Shown: positions 50,989 to 61,693 of the stretch, piece after piece
How the letters are laid out: every line of letters starts with the position of its first letter
Position numbering within the stretch: position 1 is the stretch's first letter
DNA from: Geodermatophilus tzadiensis
GTDB lineage: Bacteria; Actinomycetota; Actinomycetes; Mycobacteriales; Geodermatophilaceae
Direction of reading: 5' to 3'
Length of the DNA stretch: 64,000 nucleotides
Assembly: GCF_003002915.1 (NCBI RefSeq)
Contig: NZ_PVTG01000015.1
Location: 1-64,000 of the forward strand
The notes under the pieces: model-generated
Told to the model about the DNA's origin: nothing
The model's input: the letters and a program-made list of their open reading frames with translations, nothing else
Databases searched by the model: none
Translations under genes and position numbers: made by a program

Positions 50989-51711
50989 TCAGACCTCCGC
51001 GGGGGCCGGGGCCGGGGTGGCCAGACCGTGGGCGCCGCAGGTGCAGCTGCCCCCGCCGCGCGAGGAGAGGACCAGCGAGACCGCGTGCGCCCGGTCGCGG
51101 GCACCCAGCTTGCGCAGGATCGCCTTGACGTGCGACTTGACGGTGTCCTCGCTGATGAACAGGTTGCGGCCGATCTGCCGGTTGGACTGGCCCTGGAGGA
51201 GCTCGTCGAGCACGTCGGACTCCCGGCGGGTCAGCGGCACCTCGGGGGTCAGCGGCTTGCCGGCCGGGGCGGCGCTGGGCTCGACGCGGCGGATCTGCGG
51301 GTCGACGACGGTGCGGCCGGCGCGGGCGGCCAGGATGGCCCAGCCCAGCAGGGTCGGCGAGGTGTTGAGCAGCAGGTAGCCGCGGACGCCGGCGGCGACG
51401 GCCTCGTTGACCACGGCCGGGTCCTCGGAGGTGGCCAGGGCCACGACCGCCACCCGCGGGAAGCGGCGGCGCAGGTCGCGGACGACGTTGAGCGTGGCGG
51501 CCCGGCCGGCACCCAGCTCGACGACGACGGCGTCGGGGCGGGCGGTCTCGACCAGGGTCAGCGCCCGGCGCAGCTCGCCCGGGGTCCCCACCGACTGCAT
51601 GCCGGCGGTCTCGTTGATCATGCTGACCAGACCGCGGCGCAGGACGGGGGCGTCGGCGAGGAGGAGGACGCGGGTGACGCCTCGGGCGGCGCTCGCCATG
51701 GGTGCGGACAC
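50989..51711 (-). CDS. LuxR-family regulator with degenerate receiver domain
   Basis: A 240-residue protein. The N-terminal receiver-like fold (VLLLADAPVLRRGLVSMINE) lacks the key residues: the second acidic residue is Ala, the phosphoacceptor place in DAVVVELGAG is Glu, and the switch Lys in GYLLLNTSP is Asn. The LuxR helix-turn-helix is intact (PLTRRESDVLDELLQGQSNR, EDTVKSHVKAILRKLGARDR). The C-terminus has CTCGAH, a possible metal or redox pair. GTG start at 51711, or ATG 12 bases on. No histidine kinase is adjacent. It likely works without phosphorylation. Confidence 0.85.
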   Translation of the reverse strand: MSAPMASAARGVTRVLLLADAPVLRRGLVSMINETAGMQSVGTPGELRRALTLVETARPDAVVVELGAGRAATLNVVRDLRRRFPRVAVVALATSEDPAVVNEAVAAGVRGYLLLNTSPTLLGWAILAARAGRTVVDPQIRRVEPSAAPAGKPLTPEVPLTRRESDVLDELLQGQSNRQIGRNLFISEDTVKSHVKAILRKLGARDRAHAVSLVLSSRGGGSCTCGAHGLATPAPAPAEV

Positions 51712-51996
51712 GACTTACTCCATTTCGGTGGACCGAGTTGCTCTCGAACACCTCATCGGAGTGGATTGGCGACTCCTTTACCCCTTTTCGGGATTTTCTC
51801 GCGCCGGTCCGAAATGGCGGCAGATCGCGTCGGCAGTCACACCGGTAACGCAGAAAGGTCACCTCCCGCGGATTGTCGACATGCGGACGCCATTTCCCGG
51901 GAATGGCAGCCGGCAGCGACGGTCCCCGTCCCCGGACGCGACGACGGCGCCGTCCCGGAGGGAACGACGCCGTCGACGGGCAGTGGGCGGGGGACG
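51712..51996 (-). promoter_or_regulatory. AT-richer control region upstream of luxR
   Basis: This 285-base gap is visibly less G+C-rich than its surroundings and holds no gene I can support. It carries CCATTTCGG (51720-51728), the inverted CCGAAATGG (51809-51817) and an imperfect palindrome CCATTTCCCGGGAATGG (51890-51906). These look like operator sites, possibly for autoregulation. It lies between luxR and lepB on the same strand, so lepB terminates in or before it. Confidence 0.5.
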
Positions 51997-52923
51997 TCAG
52001 CCGCCGCCGGCCCGGCGGGAGCGCCGTCGGCGCCGCCAGGCCGTCACCGGCAGCGCGCCGGCCACCCCGGCGGCCAGCGGCAGCGCGGAGGCCACCGGCG
52101 TCGCGGTGCCGACGGCGCCCGCACCGGGCAGGACGGCCGCCTGCACGCCCTGGATGTCGGGGTCGTCGAGGGTGCCGAAACGGCTGACCGGCCAGACGAT
52201 GAGGGCCGCCTTGCCGATGACGTCGTCCACGGCGACGGTGCCGCTGTAGCGGTCGCCGACGTGCGAGCGCGAGTCGGCGGAGGCCGAGCGGTGGTCGCCC
52301 ATCACCCACAGCCGCCCCTCGGGCACGGTCACCGGGGCAAACTCTCGGCTCTCCCGCGGGGTGTTCTCGTAGATGTAGGGCTCGTCGAGCGGTTGCCCGT
52401 CGACCACCACGCGGCCCTCGGGATCGCAGCACTCGACGGTCTGGCCGCCGGTGGCGATGACCCGCTTGACGTAGTCGTCCTCGCTCGGCGGCGCGACGCC
52501 CACCGTCCGGCCCAGCCACAGCAGCGCGCCGGTGAACCAGTTGGAGGGGTCCTGGACCTCGACCTCGGGCACCCAGGTGTCGGGCCCCTGGAAGACCACG
52601 ATGTCGCCCGGCTCGGGCTCGCCGAACCAGTACGGGATCTTGTTGACCAGCACGCGGTCGCCGGTGCACCCGGGGCAGCCGTGCAGCGTCTGCTCCATCG
52701 ACCCCGACGGGATGAAGAACGCCTGCGCGAAGAAGGTCTTCACGACCAGGGCGAGCACGAAGGCCACCAGCAGCAGCACGGGCAGCTCCCGCAGCAGGGA
52801 GCTCTTCTGCTCGGGCCGCTCGCGGCGCCGGCGGCCGGAGCGGCGGGCGGCCTGCTCGGCTCCGGGCTGGGGCTCGTCCCCCGGGACGACGTCGGCGGGC
52901 CCCCCGGACCGGTCGCTGCTCAT
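51997..52923 (-). CDS. lepB: Signal peptidase I
   Basis: Removes signal peptides of exported proteins at the outer face of the membrane. The 308-residue protein has an N-terminal helix (LLVAFVLALVVKTFFAQAFF), the nucleophile in IPSGSMEQTL, the catalytic Lys in DYVKRVIATGGQ, and GDHRSASADSRSHVG. A C-terminal hydrophobic stretch ends in a poly-Arg tail, giving a second likely membrane anchor. The ATG at 52923 has TACGCT 8 bases upstream, suggesting a leaderless transcript. Confidence 0.94.
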   Translation of the reverse strand: MSSDRSGGPADVVPGDEPQPGAEQAARRSGRRRRERPEQKSSLLRELPVLLLVAFVLALVVKTFFAQAFFIPSGSMEQTLHGCPGCTGDRVLVNKIPYWFGEPEPGDIVVFQGPDTWVPEVEVQDPSNWFTGALLWLGRTVGVAPPSEDDYVKRVIATGGQTVECCDPEGRVVVDGQPLDEPYIYENTPRESREFAPVTVPEGRLWVMGDHRSASADSRSHVGDRYSGTVAVDDVIGKAALIVWPVSRFGTLDDPDIQGVQAAVLPGAGAVGTATPVASALPLAAGVAGALPVTAWRRRRRSRRAGGG

Positions 52924-52931
52924 CGGGAGCC

Positions 52932-52937
52932 AGCGTA
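52932..52937 (-). promoter_or_regulatory. Candidate -10 of a leaderless lepB promoter
   Basis: TACGCT on the minus strand, ending 8 bases before the lepB ATG, with GGCTCCCG in between and no ribosome binding site. It lies within the 75-base gap to rplS. Confidence 0.45.
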
Positions 52938-52998
52938 CGGCCGCGGGGGGCCCGCCGTGGTCGGACCCGGCCGCTGGGGGCCGGGGGTCACGCGGAGG

Positions 52999-53355
52999 TC
53001 AGCGCGCGACGGTCTCGCGACGCTCCTTGATCTTGGCGGCCTTGCCGCGCAGCTCGCGGAGGTAGTAGAGCTTGGCGCGGCGGACGTCACCGCGGGTCAC
53101 GACCTCGATCTTCTCGACGACCGGGGTGTGCACCGGGAAGGTGCGCTCCACGCCCACGCCGAAGCTGACCTTGCGGACGGTGAAGGTCTCGCGGATGCCG
53201 CCGCCCTGACGGCGGATGACCGCACCCTGGAAGACCTGGATGCGCGAGCGGTTGCCCTCGACGACGCGGACGTGCACCTTGACGGTGTCCCCGGGGCGGA
53301 ACTCGGGGATGTCGTCGCGCAGCGAGTCGGCGTCGAGTACGTCCAGGGTGTTCAT
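52999..53355 (-). CDS. rplS: 50S ribosomal protein L19
   Basis: Large-subunit protein at the subunit interface. The 118-residue protein has [40 protein letters not shown] and [19 protein letters not shown]. The length is normal. The ATG at 53355 lies 68 bases after a structured leader (53424-53483). It is followed by lepB as in most actinobacteria. Confidence 0.98.
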   Translation of the reverse strand: MNTLDVLDADSLRDDIPEFRPGDTVKVHVRVVEGNRSRIQVFQGAVIRRQGGGIRETFTVRKVSFGVGVERTFPVHTPVVEKIEVVTRGDVRRAKLYYLRELRGKAAKIKERRETVAR

Positions 53356-53423
53356 CGCGGCATTCCTCGGTCTCAGCGGTGGCTCGTCGTCGGCCCGGGC
53401 AGCGGGTTCCCGCGCGCCGGACC

Positions 53424-53483
53424 AGGGGGCTGCGACTCCGGGAGTGCCCGTCGGCGGGCGCCTCCGGTCGGCAGCAGCCCCCT
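53424..53483 (-). promoter_or_regulatory. Structured RNA leader upstream of rplS
   Basis: On the minus strand, AGGGGGCTGC and GCAGCCCCCT close a perfect 10-bp helix around about 40 bases that hold the hairpin GCCCG-CCGA-CGGGC and a smaller ACTC/GAGT hairpin. A CACAGT hexamer directly upstream may be part of the promoter. The shape suggests a leader that L19 could bind to control its own mRNA, though an attenuator after the nudix gene is possible. Confidence 0.5.
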
Positions 53484-53533
53484 ACTGTGCCACATCCGCG
53501 GCGGCCTGCCGAGCGCGGGCCGGGCCGGACCGC

Positions 53534-54034
53534 TCAGTCGACCACGCGGGGTGGCCGGCGCCACGGTCCGGCGAGCAGCTCGGGCAGCACCGCGGCCAGC
53601 TCCCGCGGGGCGAACTCCTCGTCGGAGGCGGCCACCTCGGCGGCCGACCACCAGCGGTGCGGCTCCGCGCCGAGCAGCTCGAGCTCGGTGCGGCCGGTGG
53701 CGTCGACCTCGTGGACGACGTCGCGCAGGACGAAGAAGGTCTCCCGCGAGTCGACCTGCACGCCGGCGAAGGCGCCCACGTGCCGCCGGAACCACACCGG
53801 GCCCTCGAGCGCCGCGAGCTCGACGACCAGCCCGATCTCCTCGGCGAGCTCGCGGGCGGCGGCCTCGCGCACGCTCTCGCCGTCCTCCACTCCCCCGCCG
53901 GGCGTGTACCAGAAGAGCACGTCGCCGGGCGGGACGGCGGGATCGGTCAGGCGGGCGCCGAGCAGCAGCACCCGCCCGTCGGGGTCGAGGACGACCACCC
54001 GCGCCGTCGGCCGCACCCACGCCTTCTCAGGCAC
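53534..54034 (-). CDS. NUDIX hydrolase
   Basis: A 166-residue NUDIX protein with the box [23 protein letters not shown] (GxxxxxEx7REUxEExGU) intact; the loop continues into [19 protein letters not shown]. Substrates are usually nucleoside diphosphate derivatives; none can be named. The GTG at 54034 overlaps trmD by 8 bases, so it belongs to the rimM-trmD operon. It sits where other actinobacteria often have a small hydrolase or nothing. Confidence 0.87.
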   Translation of the reverse strand: MPEKAWVRPTARVVVLDPDGRVLLLGARLTDPAVPPGDVLFWYTPGGGVEDGESVREAAARELAEEIGLVVELAALEGPVWFRRHVGAFAGVQVDSRETFFVLRDVVHEVDATGRTELELLGAEPHRWWSAAEVAASDEEFAPRELAAVLPELLAGPWRRPPRVVD

Positions 54035-54767
54035 CGTCGAGGACCGCGCGGTCTGCCGGGCCCAGGGCGTCCTCGGGCAGCGCGGCGAGCAGGTCGGGGC
54101 GCCGGGCGGCGGTCCGTCGCAGCGACTCCGCGCGCCGCCAGCGGGCGATGGCGGCGTGGTCGCCGGAGAGCAGCACCGGCGGGACGTCGAGCCCGCGCCA
54201 GGACGCCGGGCGGGTGTAGGAGGGGCCCTCGAGCAGCCCGTCGGCGTGCGAGTCGTACTCGACCGACTCGCGGTTGCCGACCACGCCCGGGATCAGCCGG
54301 GTGACCGCCTCGACCATGACCAGCACCGCGGACTCCCCGCCGGCCAGCACGTAGTCGCCGATGGAGACCTCCGACACCGGCCCGTGCCGCGCGGCCCAGT
54401 CGGCGACGCGCTGGTCGATGCCCTCGTAGCGGCCGCAGGCGAAGACCAGGCCGGGCTCGGCGGCCCACTCCGCGGCGACGGCCTGGGTGAACGACCGCCC
54501 GGCGGGGGTGGGCACCACGAGGCGGGTGCCGGGCGGGCGGACCGCCTCCAGGGCGCGCGCCCAGGGCTCGGGCCGCATGACCATCCCGGGCCCGCCGCCG
54601 TAGGGGGCGTCGTCGACGGTGCGGTGGACGTCGTCGGTCCACCGCCGCAGGTCGTGCACGCCGATGGCGACCAGCCCGCGCTCGGCCGCCTTGCCGAGCA
54701 GCGACTGGCGCAGCGGCGCCAGGTACTCGGGGAAGATCGTGACGACGTCGACGCGGTAGGGGGTCAC
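54027..54767 (-). CDS. trmD: tRNA (guanine-37-N1)-methyltransferase
   Basis: Methylates G37 next to the anticodon to prevent frameshifting. The 246-residue knot-fold protein begins [20 protein letters not shown] and has [23 protein letters not shown] and the knot stretch [19 protein letters not shown]. The GTG at 54767 overlaps the rimM stop as GTGA. The order rpsP, khpA, rimM, trmD, rplS is standard. Confidence 0.97.
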   Translation of the reverse strand: MTPYRVDVVTIFPEYLAPLRQSLLGKAAERGLVAIGVHDLRRWTDDVHRTVDDAPYGGGPGMVMRPEPWARALEAVRPPGTRLVVPTPAGRSFTQAVAAEWAAEPGLVFACGRYEGIDQRVADWAARHGPVSEVSIGDYVLAGGESAVLVMVEAVTRLIPGVVGNRESVEYDSHADGLLEGPSYTRPASWRGLDVPPVLLSGDHAAIARWRRAESLRRTAARRPDLLAALPEDALGPADRAVLDGA

Positions 54768-55285
54768 AGGTCGAGCAGGCCCTCGGGCGGGTCGACGACG
54801 ACCACGCCGGCGGCCAGGTCGACGGTCGGCACGATCGCGGTGACGAAGGGCACCAGCAGCTCCCGGCCGCCATCGCGGGCCACGACGAGCAGGTCGGCGC
54901 CCTCGTGGCGGACGGCGGTGACGGTGCCCAGCGGCGAGCCGTCGGCCAGCCGGACGGCCAGGCCGACCAGCTGGTGGTCGTAGAAGGACTCGGGGTCCTC
55001 GAGCTCGGGCAGGTCGGCGACCGGGACCTCGAGCAGGGTGTCGCGCAGGGTCTCGACGTCCTCGCGGCTGGAGTAGCCCTCGAACGCGAGCAGCAGGACC
55101 TCGCGGTGCCAGCGGGCGCCGGCCACGGTGAGCGGGCCGCGGGCGGCGGGATCGGTCAGCAGCACCGCGCCGGGGACGAAGCGGTCGTCCGGGTCGTCGG
55201 TGCGGACCTCGACGGTCGCCTCACCACGGACACCGTGGGGCCGACCGATGCGGCCGACCACCACGGTGTCCGGTGGGGTGTTCAC
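54764..55285 (-). CDS. rimM: Ribosome maturation factor RimM
   Basis: Assists assembly of the 30S head with S19. The 173-residue protein has [20 protein letters not shown] at the N-terminus and a C-terminal PRC-barrel ([39 protein letters not shown]). The start could be GTG at 55285 or TTG at 55294; neither has a strong ribosome binding site and I chose the GTG. It precedes trmD with a 4-base overlap. Confidence 0.95.
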   Translation of the reverse strand: MNTPPDTVVVGRIGRPHGVRGEATVEVRTDDPDDRFVPGAVLLTDPAARGPLTVAGARWHREVLLLAFEGYSSREDVETLRDTLLEVPVADLPELEDPESFYDHQLVGLAVRLADGSPLGTVTAVRHEGADLLVVARDGGRELLVPFVTAIVPTVDLAAGVVVVDPPEGLLDL

Positions 55286-55308
55286 TGCGTCCAAGGGACG
55301 GGAGGCGC

Positions 55309-55545
55309 TCAGCGCCCGTCGGTGTCGACGACGTCGACCCGCACACCGCGGCCGCCCACGCCGGCCATGACCGTGCGCAGCGCCTTGGCGGTGCGGCCGC
55401 CGCGGCCGATCACCTTGCCGAGGTCGTCGGGGTGCACCCGGACCTCGAGGGTCTTGCCCCGGCGACCGCCCACCATGTCGACGGTGACGTCGCGCGGGTG
55501 GTCGACGATGCCCTTGACCAGGTGCTCGAGCGCCTCTTCGAGCAC
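55309..55545 (-). CDS. khpA: KH-domain RNA-binding protein
   Basis: A 78-residue single KH domain protein with HPDDLGKVIGRGGRTAKALR, including the GxxG loop GRGG. KhpA-like proteins bind many small RNAs and mRNAs and work with KhpB in firmicutes. The GTG at 55545 begins 3 bases after the rpsP stop. It belongs to the rpsP-rimM-trmD operon. Confidence 0.9.
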   Translation of the reverse strand: MLEEALEHLVKGIVDHPRDVTVDMVGGRRGKTLEVRVHPDDLGKVIGRGGRTAKALRTVMAGVGGRGVRVDVVDTDGR

Positions 55546-55548
55546 GTC

Positions 55549-56031
55549 TTACTCGGCGGACGTCGTCGGGGCGCCGCCGGAGGCCGGGCCCTCACCGCCG
55601 GCGGCGGAGGCCTCGGCCACCGTGTCGGCGGGCGAGTCGGCCTTGGGGGCGGCCTTCTTCTTCGGGGTGGTCGCGCCGGCGGCCGGCTCGTCGCCGCTGC
55701 TGCGGACGGCCTCCTCGTAGAGGGCCTTGCGGTCGGGCTTGGGGGCCGCGACCTTCATGGGCGGCGGGGCCGGCTCGCCCTTGAACTTCTGCCAGTCGCC
55801 GGTGACCCGGAGGATGGCCGCGACGGCCTCGGTCGGCTGCGCGCCGACACCCAGCCAGTACTGGGCGCGCTCGCTGTCGACCTCGATGAAGGAGGGGTCC
55901 TCCTTCGGGTGGTACTTGCCGATCGTCTCGATCGAGCGGCCGTCGCGCTTGGTGCGGGCGTCGGCGACGACGATGCGGTAGTACGGGGCGCGCATCTTGC
56001 CCAGTCGCATGAGCTTGATCTTGGTGGCCAC
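55549..56031 (-). CDS. rpsP: 30S ribosomal protein S16
   Basis: Assembly protein of the small-subunit body. The 160-residue protein has the S16 core in its first 85 residues ([40 protein letters not shown]), followed by about 75 residues rich in Ala, Lys, Pro and Glu. The tail is longer than in most bacteria but typical of high-GC actinobacteria. GTG start at 56031. Confidence 0.97.
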   Translation of the reverse strand: MATKIKLMRLGKMRAPYYRIVVADARTKRDGRSIETIGKYHPKEDPSFIEVDSERAQYWLGVGAQPTEAVAAILRVTGDWQKFKGEPAPPPMKVAAPKPDRKALYEEAVRSSGDEPAAGATTPKKKAAPKADSPADTVAEASAAGGEGPASGGAPTTSAE

Positions 56032-56189
56032 GGTGGCTCGTGTTCTCCTCGAACGCTGTCTGTCGGTGCTCGCCGGACGGACGCGTGGGGTTACGCCGGG
56101 GCGGAGCCAGGGACACGGCCGGCGGCGGTGAGAGGGCCGCGCGCCGCCGTGTTCGACCGACCATGATGCCAGATGCCGGGAGGCGTGCA

Positions 56190-56591
56190 GTGACCAGCCG
56201 GGGACTGCTCCACCACGTGGAGCTGTGGGTGCCCGACCTCGCGCGGGCCGAGCGCTCCTGGGGGTGGCTGCTCACCGCGCTGGGCGCGGCGCCGTACCAG
56301 TCGTGGGAGCACGGCCGGTCCTGGCGCCTCGGCGGGGTCTACGTCGTCGTCGAGCAGTCCCCCGCGCTCAGCGCCGGCACCCACGAGCGCACGCGCCCGG
56401 GCCTCAACCACCTGGCGTTCCACGCCGGGGACGCCGCCGCCCTCGACGCCCTGGTGACCGACGCCCCGGCGCACGGGTGGCGGCTGCTGTTCGCCGACCG
56501 CCACCCCTTCGCCGGCGGCCCGCAGCACCGGGCCGCCTACCTCGAGGACGCCGACGGCTACGAGGTCGAGCTGGTCGCCGAGCGCACCTGA
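56190..56591 (+). CDS. VOC (glyoxalase-like) family protein
   Basis: A 133-residue vicinal-oxygen-chelate protein. [20 protein letters not shown] at the start and [20 protein letters not shown], then [14 protein letters not shown] carry metal ligands His, His and Glu, arranged as in glyoxalase/dioxygenase relatives. The substrate is unknown. The GTG at 56190 has GGGAGG 6 bases upstream. It is convergent with proS, overlapping its 3' end by 34 bases. It is divergent from rpsP. Confidence 0.85.
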   Translation: MTSRGLLHHVELWVPDLARAERSWGWLLTALGAAPYQSWEHGRSWRLGGVYVVVEQSPALSAGTHERTRPGLNHLAFHAGDAAALDALVTDAPAHGWRLLFADRHPFAGGPQHRAAYLEDADGYEVELVAERT

Positions 56592-58324
56592 GCGAGGACG
56601 GCGGCCGCGGCGTCGGCCACCGGCACCTCCGACCGCTCGCCCGTCGCCCGGTCGCGCAGCTCGACGACACCCTCGGCCAGCCCGCGGCCGACGGTGACGA
56701 TCGTCGGCATCCCGAGCAGCTCGGCGTCCTTGAACTTCACGCCGGGGCTCACCTTCGGGCGGTCGTCGTAGAGCACGGTCAGCCCGGCGCCGACCAGCTC
56801 CTGCGCGAGGGCCTCGGCGGCGGTGAAGACGGCGGCGTCCTTGCCGGTGGCGACGACGTGCACGTCGGCCGGCGCCACCTCCCGAGGCCACACCAGGCCC
56901 AGCTCGTCGTGGGTGGACTCGGCGATCGCGGCGACGGCGCGGGAGACGCCGATGCCGTAGGAGCCCATGGTCACCGTGACGAGCTTGCCGTTCTCGTCGA
57001 GCACCTTCAGGTCCAGCGCCTCGGCGTACTTGCGGCCGAGCTGGAAGATGTGGCCGAGCTCCACGCCGCGGGCCAGCTCCAGCGGGCCCGAGCCGTCGGG
57101 CGCGGGGTCGCCGGGCAGCACCTCGGCGGCCTCGATGACGCCGTCCCAGGTGAAGTCGCGCCCGGCCACCAGGTCGAACACGTGCCTGCCGGGCTCGTTG
57201 GCGCCGGTGACCCAGCGGGTGCCCGGGACGACGCGCGGGTCGACGAGGTAGCGGATGCCCGAGGCACTCCCGGCACCGAGCACCTGGGGGCCGATGTAGC
57301 CCTTGACCAGCGCGGGGTGCTGGTCGAACTCGGCGAACGGCTCGACCTCGGCCGGCGCGACCTGCGCCTCGAGGCGCTTGGCGTCGACCTCGCGGTCACC
57401 GGGGAGGCCCACGACCAGCGGCTCCCGGGTGCCGTCGGGCTGCACCAGCGTGACGACGACGTTCTTCAGCGTGTGCGCCGCGGTGTAGCCGGCGTCGGGG
57501 AACAGCTCCCGCGCGACGGCGACCAGCGTCTCGATGGTCGGGGTGTCGGGGGTGTCCTCGACGTGGGCCGCGGGCAGGCCCTCGAGCGGGACCGGCTCGG
57601 GGACGACGGTGCTGACCGCCTCGACGTTGGCGGCGTAGCCGCCGGGCGAGCGGACGAAGGTGTCCTCGCCGATCTCGGTCGGGTGCAGGAACTCCTCGCT
57701 GCGCGACCCGCCCATGGCCCCCGACATCGCCGAGACGATGACGTACTCCAGGCCCAGTCGGTCGAAGACGCGGATGTAGGCGTCGCGGTGCGCGGCGTAG
57801 CTCTTGTCCAGGCCGGCGTCGTCGACGTCGAAGGAGTAGCTGTCCTTCATCGTGAACTCGCGGCCGCGGAACAGCCCCGCCCGGGGTCGGGCCTCGTCCC
57901 GGTACTTGGTCTGGATCTGGTACAGCGCCAGCGGCAGGTCCTTGTACGACGAGTACAGGTCCTTGACCAGGAGCGTGAACATCTCCTCGTGCGTGGGGCC
58001 GAGCAGGTAGTCGACGCCTCGCCGGTCCTGGAGCCGGAAGAGGTTGGGCCCGTACTCGGTCCAGCGGTTGGTGGCCTCGTAGGGCTCGCGCGGCAGCAGC
58101 GCGGGGAAGTTCACCTCCTGCGCGCCCATCGCGTCCATCTCCTCGCGGATGACGCGCTCGACGTTGCGGAAGACGCGGTAGCCCAGCGGCAGCCAGGTGA
58201 AGCCGCCCGGTGCGGCCCGCCGGATGTACCCGGCCCGGACCAGCAGGCGGTGGCTGGGGACCTCGGCGTCGGCCGGGTCGTCGCGCAGGGTGCGCAGGAA
58301 CAGCGTCGACATGCGGAGGAGCAC
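56558..58324 (-). CDS. proS: Prolyl-tRNA synthetase (bacterial type with editing domain)
   Basis: Charges tRNA-Pro. The 588-residue protein starts [20 protein letters not shown] and has class II motifs ([57 protein letters not shown]), with an insertion editing domain at about 230-390 ([13 protein letters not shown] nearby). The GTG at 58324 fits the mycobacterial start MITRMSELFLRTL better than the ATG at 58312. In other actinobacteria proS is near rimP; here it is between rpsP and ffh. Confidence 0.95.
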   Translation of the reverse strand: MLLRMSTLFLRTLRDDPADAEVPSHRLLVRAGYIRRAAPGGFTWLPLGYRVFRNVERVIREEMDAMGAQEVNFPALLPREPYEATNRWTEYGPNLFRLQDRRGVDYLLGPTHEEMFTLLVKDLYSSYKDLPLALYQIQTKYRDEARPRAGLFRGREFTMKDSYSFDVDDAGLDKSYAAHRDAYIRVFDRLGLEYVIVSAMSGAMGGSRSEEFLHPTEIGEDTFVRSPGGYAANVEAVSTVVPEPVPLEGLPAAHVEDTPDTPTIETLVAVARELFPDAGYTAAHTLKNVVVTLVQPDGTREPLVVGLPGDREVDAKRLEAQVAPAEVEPFAEFDQHPALVKGYIGPQVLGAGSASGIRYLVDPRVVPGTRWVTGANEPGRHVFDLVAGRDFTWDGVIEAAEVLPGDPAPDGSGPLELARGVELGHIFQLGRKYAEALDLKVLDENGKLVTVTMGSYGIGVSRAVAAIAESTHDELGLVWPREVAPADVHVVATGKDAAVFTAAEALAQELVGAGLTVLYDDRPKVSPGVKFKDAELLGMPTIVTVGRGLAEGVVELRDRATGERSEVPVADAAAAVLAQVRSATSSTS

Positions 58325-58412
58325 AGGAGGAGTCTCCCAGGCCCGGGCGAGCCGTTTCCGCGAGGCCGCCGTCCGGACCCACCGGGTCGCGTCCTCCCTC
58401 ACCGCAGCGCGC

Positions 58413-58471
58413 GAAGAACCCTCCTGCCCCCCACCGCTCGCACGCTCGCGGCGGGCCCCTGCAGGAGGGCC
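58413..58471 (+). repeat. Palindromic repeat, copy D (between amidohydrolase and proS)
   Basis: Plus strand: GAAGAACCCTCCTGCCCCCC, then ACCGCTCGCACGCTCGCGGC, ending CCCCTGCAGGAGGGCC. The arms CCCTCCTGC (58419-58427) and GCAGGAGGG (58461-58469) pair perfectly. It closely matches copies A and C. Confidence 0.75.
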
Positions 58472-58527
58472 GCCGCCCACCGTCGGGGAGGACACACGAC
58501 GATCAGGTCACCTGGTCATCGCGGCGC

Positions 58528-59606
58528 TCAGACGACGCGGCCGCGCAGCACGGTGAGGACCGGGCGGGTCAGGGTGTCGAGGTCGGTGCGCGGGTCGCTG
58601 TCGAAGACGACGACGTCGGCCGGCGCGCCCTCCTCGATCACCGGCAGGCCCAGCCACCGGCGGGCCGCCCAGGACGCCGCGGCCAGCGCCGCCTCGGCGG
58701 GGAGGCCGGCCCGGCACAGCGCGCGCACCTCATCGGCGATCCGGCCGTGCGCGATGCCGCCCCCGGCGTCGGTGCCGGCGAACACCGGCACCCCGGCCTC
58801 GTACGCGGCGCGGACGACGGCACCCGACTGCGCGTACAGCCGCCGCATGGTGCTCGCGTAGGCCGGGAACCGCTTCTCCCCCGCCTCGGCGAAGCCCGGG
58901 AAGTTCTCCACGTTGACCAGCGTCGGGACGACGGCGGTGCCGCGCGCGGCCATCTCGCCGACGAGGTCCTCGGTCAGCCCGGTGCCGTGCTCGATGCAGT
59001 CGATGCCCGCGCGGACCAGCCCGGGCAGCGCGTCGGTGCCGAAGGTGTGCGCGGTGACCCGGGCGCCCTCCTCGTGCGCGGCCGCGATCGCCGCGGACAG
59101 GGCGTCGGCCGGCCACTCGGGCGCCAGGTCGCCGACCGAGCGGTCGATCCAGTCGCCGACCAGCTTCACCCAGCCGTCGCCGCGGCGGGCCTGCGTGCGG
59201 ACCTCCCCGACCAGCCCGTCCGGCTCGACCTCGACGGCCAGCCCCGGGATGTAGCGGCGGGTGCGGGCGACGTGCCGCCCGGCCCGCACGATCGTGGGCA
59301 GGTCGGGCTCGCCGTCCAGAGCCCGGGTGTCCACCGGCGAGCCGCAGTCGCGCAGCGCCAGCACCCCGGCGGCGCGCTCGGCCAGCGCCTGCTCCCGCAG
59401 CCCCGGCAGGTCCTCGACCGGCACCCCGCCGGGGCCGATGCCGACGTGGCAGTGCGCGTCGACCAGCCCGGGCAGCAACCAGCCGCCGCGGCTGACGGTC
59501 TCCGCGCCCGGCACCGGGTCGAAGGTGACCCGGCCGTCGCGCACCCACAGGTCGCGGTGCTCGCCCTCGGGGAGGACGACGCCGCTCAGGTGCAGCGCGG
59601 AGGCGC

Positions 59607-59610
<4 letters not shown>
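58528..59610 (-). CDS. Amidohydrolase family protein
   Basis: A 360-residue metal-dependent hydrolase of the amidohydrolase fold: LLPGLVDAHCHVGIGPGG (HxH metal site), a Lys in VKLVGDWIDRS, VTAHTFGTDALPG, CIEHGTGLTEDLVG, and the catalytic Asp in FAGTDAGGGIAHG. This resembles imidazolonepropionase/prolidase-like members. The substrate is unknown. The GTG at 59610 overlaps the ffh stop as GTGA. Mycobacteria also have an amidohydrolase close to ffh. Confidence 0.87.
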
Positions 59611-61175
<1,565 letters not shown>

Positions 61176-61280
61176 AGCACGTCCTCGTCAGAGCTCGCGG
61201 CGTGGCCCGCCCGGTCGGCGCGCGACCGGCGACACGGCGACGGCCGCGGTCCGGCCGGGCCTGCACGCCTCCTGGTGTCC

Positions 61281-61286
61281 AGCGTA
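61281..61286 (-). promoter_or_regulatory. Candidate -10 of the ffh promoter
   Basis: TACGCT on the minus strand, about 105 bases before ffh. No -35 is clear. The 177-base gap also holds the hairpin that ends the winged-helix gene. Confidence 0.35.
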
Positions 61287-61315
61287 TCGAGAAGCGGCCA
61301 CCGCTCCGCGGCTCC

Positions 61316-61352
61316 GCGGGCGCGGGGCGGGGCGGCGTGCCCCGGCGCCCGC
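61316..61352 (-). terminator. Hairpin abutting the winged-helix gene stop
   Basis: GCGGGCGC (61316-61323) pairs with GCGCCCGC (61345-61352), with additional GGGGC/GCCCC pairing inside. It touches the stop codon at 61353. Confidence 0.55.
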
Positions 61353-61661
61353 TCAGGCGGGGTCGGCCGGAGCCCGGTCGCGCACCACCAGCGCCAGGAA
61401 GTCCCCGACCCGCACGTGGCCCTCCAGCGGGTGCCGGAACCGGCCGCGGTCGACGACGGTGTAGTGGTTGCGCCGCCCCACGCGCTCGCGGACGACGTAG
61501 CCGGCCTTCTCCAGGTCGCCCAGGATCATCTGGACCGACCGCTCGGTGATCCCCACCCGGTCGGCGATCTCGCGGACGCGGGCCTCGGGGTCGGCGGCCA
61601 GGCTCACCAGCACGTGGCCGTGGTTGGAGAGGAAGGTCCACCCCGGCGGTGACGCGGTCAC
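61353..61661 (-). CDS. MarR-like winged-helix protein
   Basis: A 102-residue DNA-binding protein. HVLVSLAADPEARVREIADR, VGITERSVQMILGDLEKAGY and VVRERVGRRNHYTVV form a winged helix with the beta wing. Its ligand and targets are unknown; similar small regulators often act on the gene next door. The GTG at 61661 has TACGGT exactly 7 bases upstream, suggesting a leaderless transcript. It is followed downstream by a hairpin and ffh. Confidence 0.75.
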   Translation of the reverse strand: MTASPPGWTFLSNHGHVLVSLAADPEARVREIADRVGITERSVQMILGDLEKAGYVVRERVGRRNHYTVVDRGRFRHPLEGHVRVGDFLALVVRDRAPADPA

Positions 61662-61668
61662 GCCGGGC

Positions 61669-61674
61669 ACCGTA
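61669..61674 (-). promoter_or_regulatory. Candidate -10 of a leaderless promoter
   Basis: TACGGT on the minus strand, ending 7 bases before the GTG at 61661; no ribosome binding site is visible. Confidence 0.5.
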
Positions 61675-61693
61675 CGCGCGGCGGATACCGACC

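Noticed and set aside
50071-54219. 1382-residue plus-strand open frame across rnhB, luxR, lepB and rplS
   Set aside because: Antisense shadow of four confident minus-strand genes.
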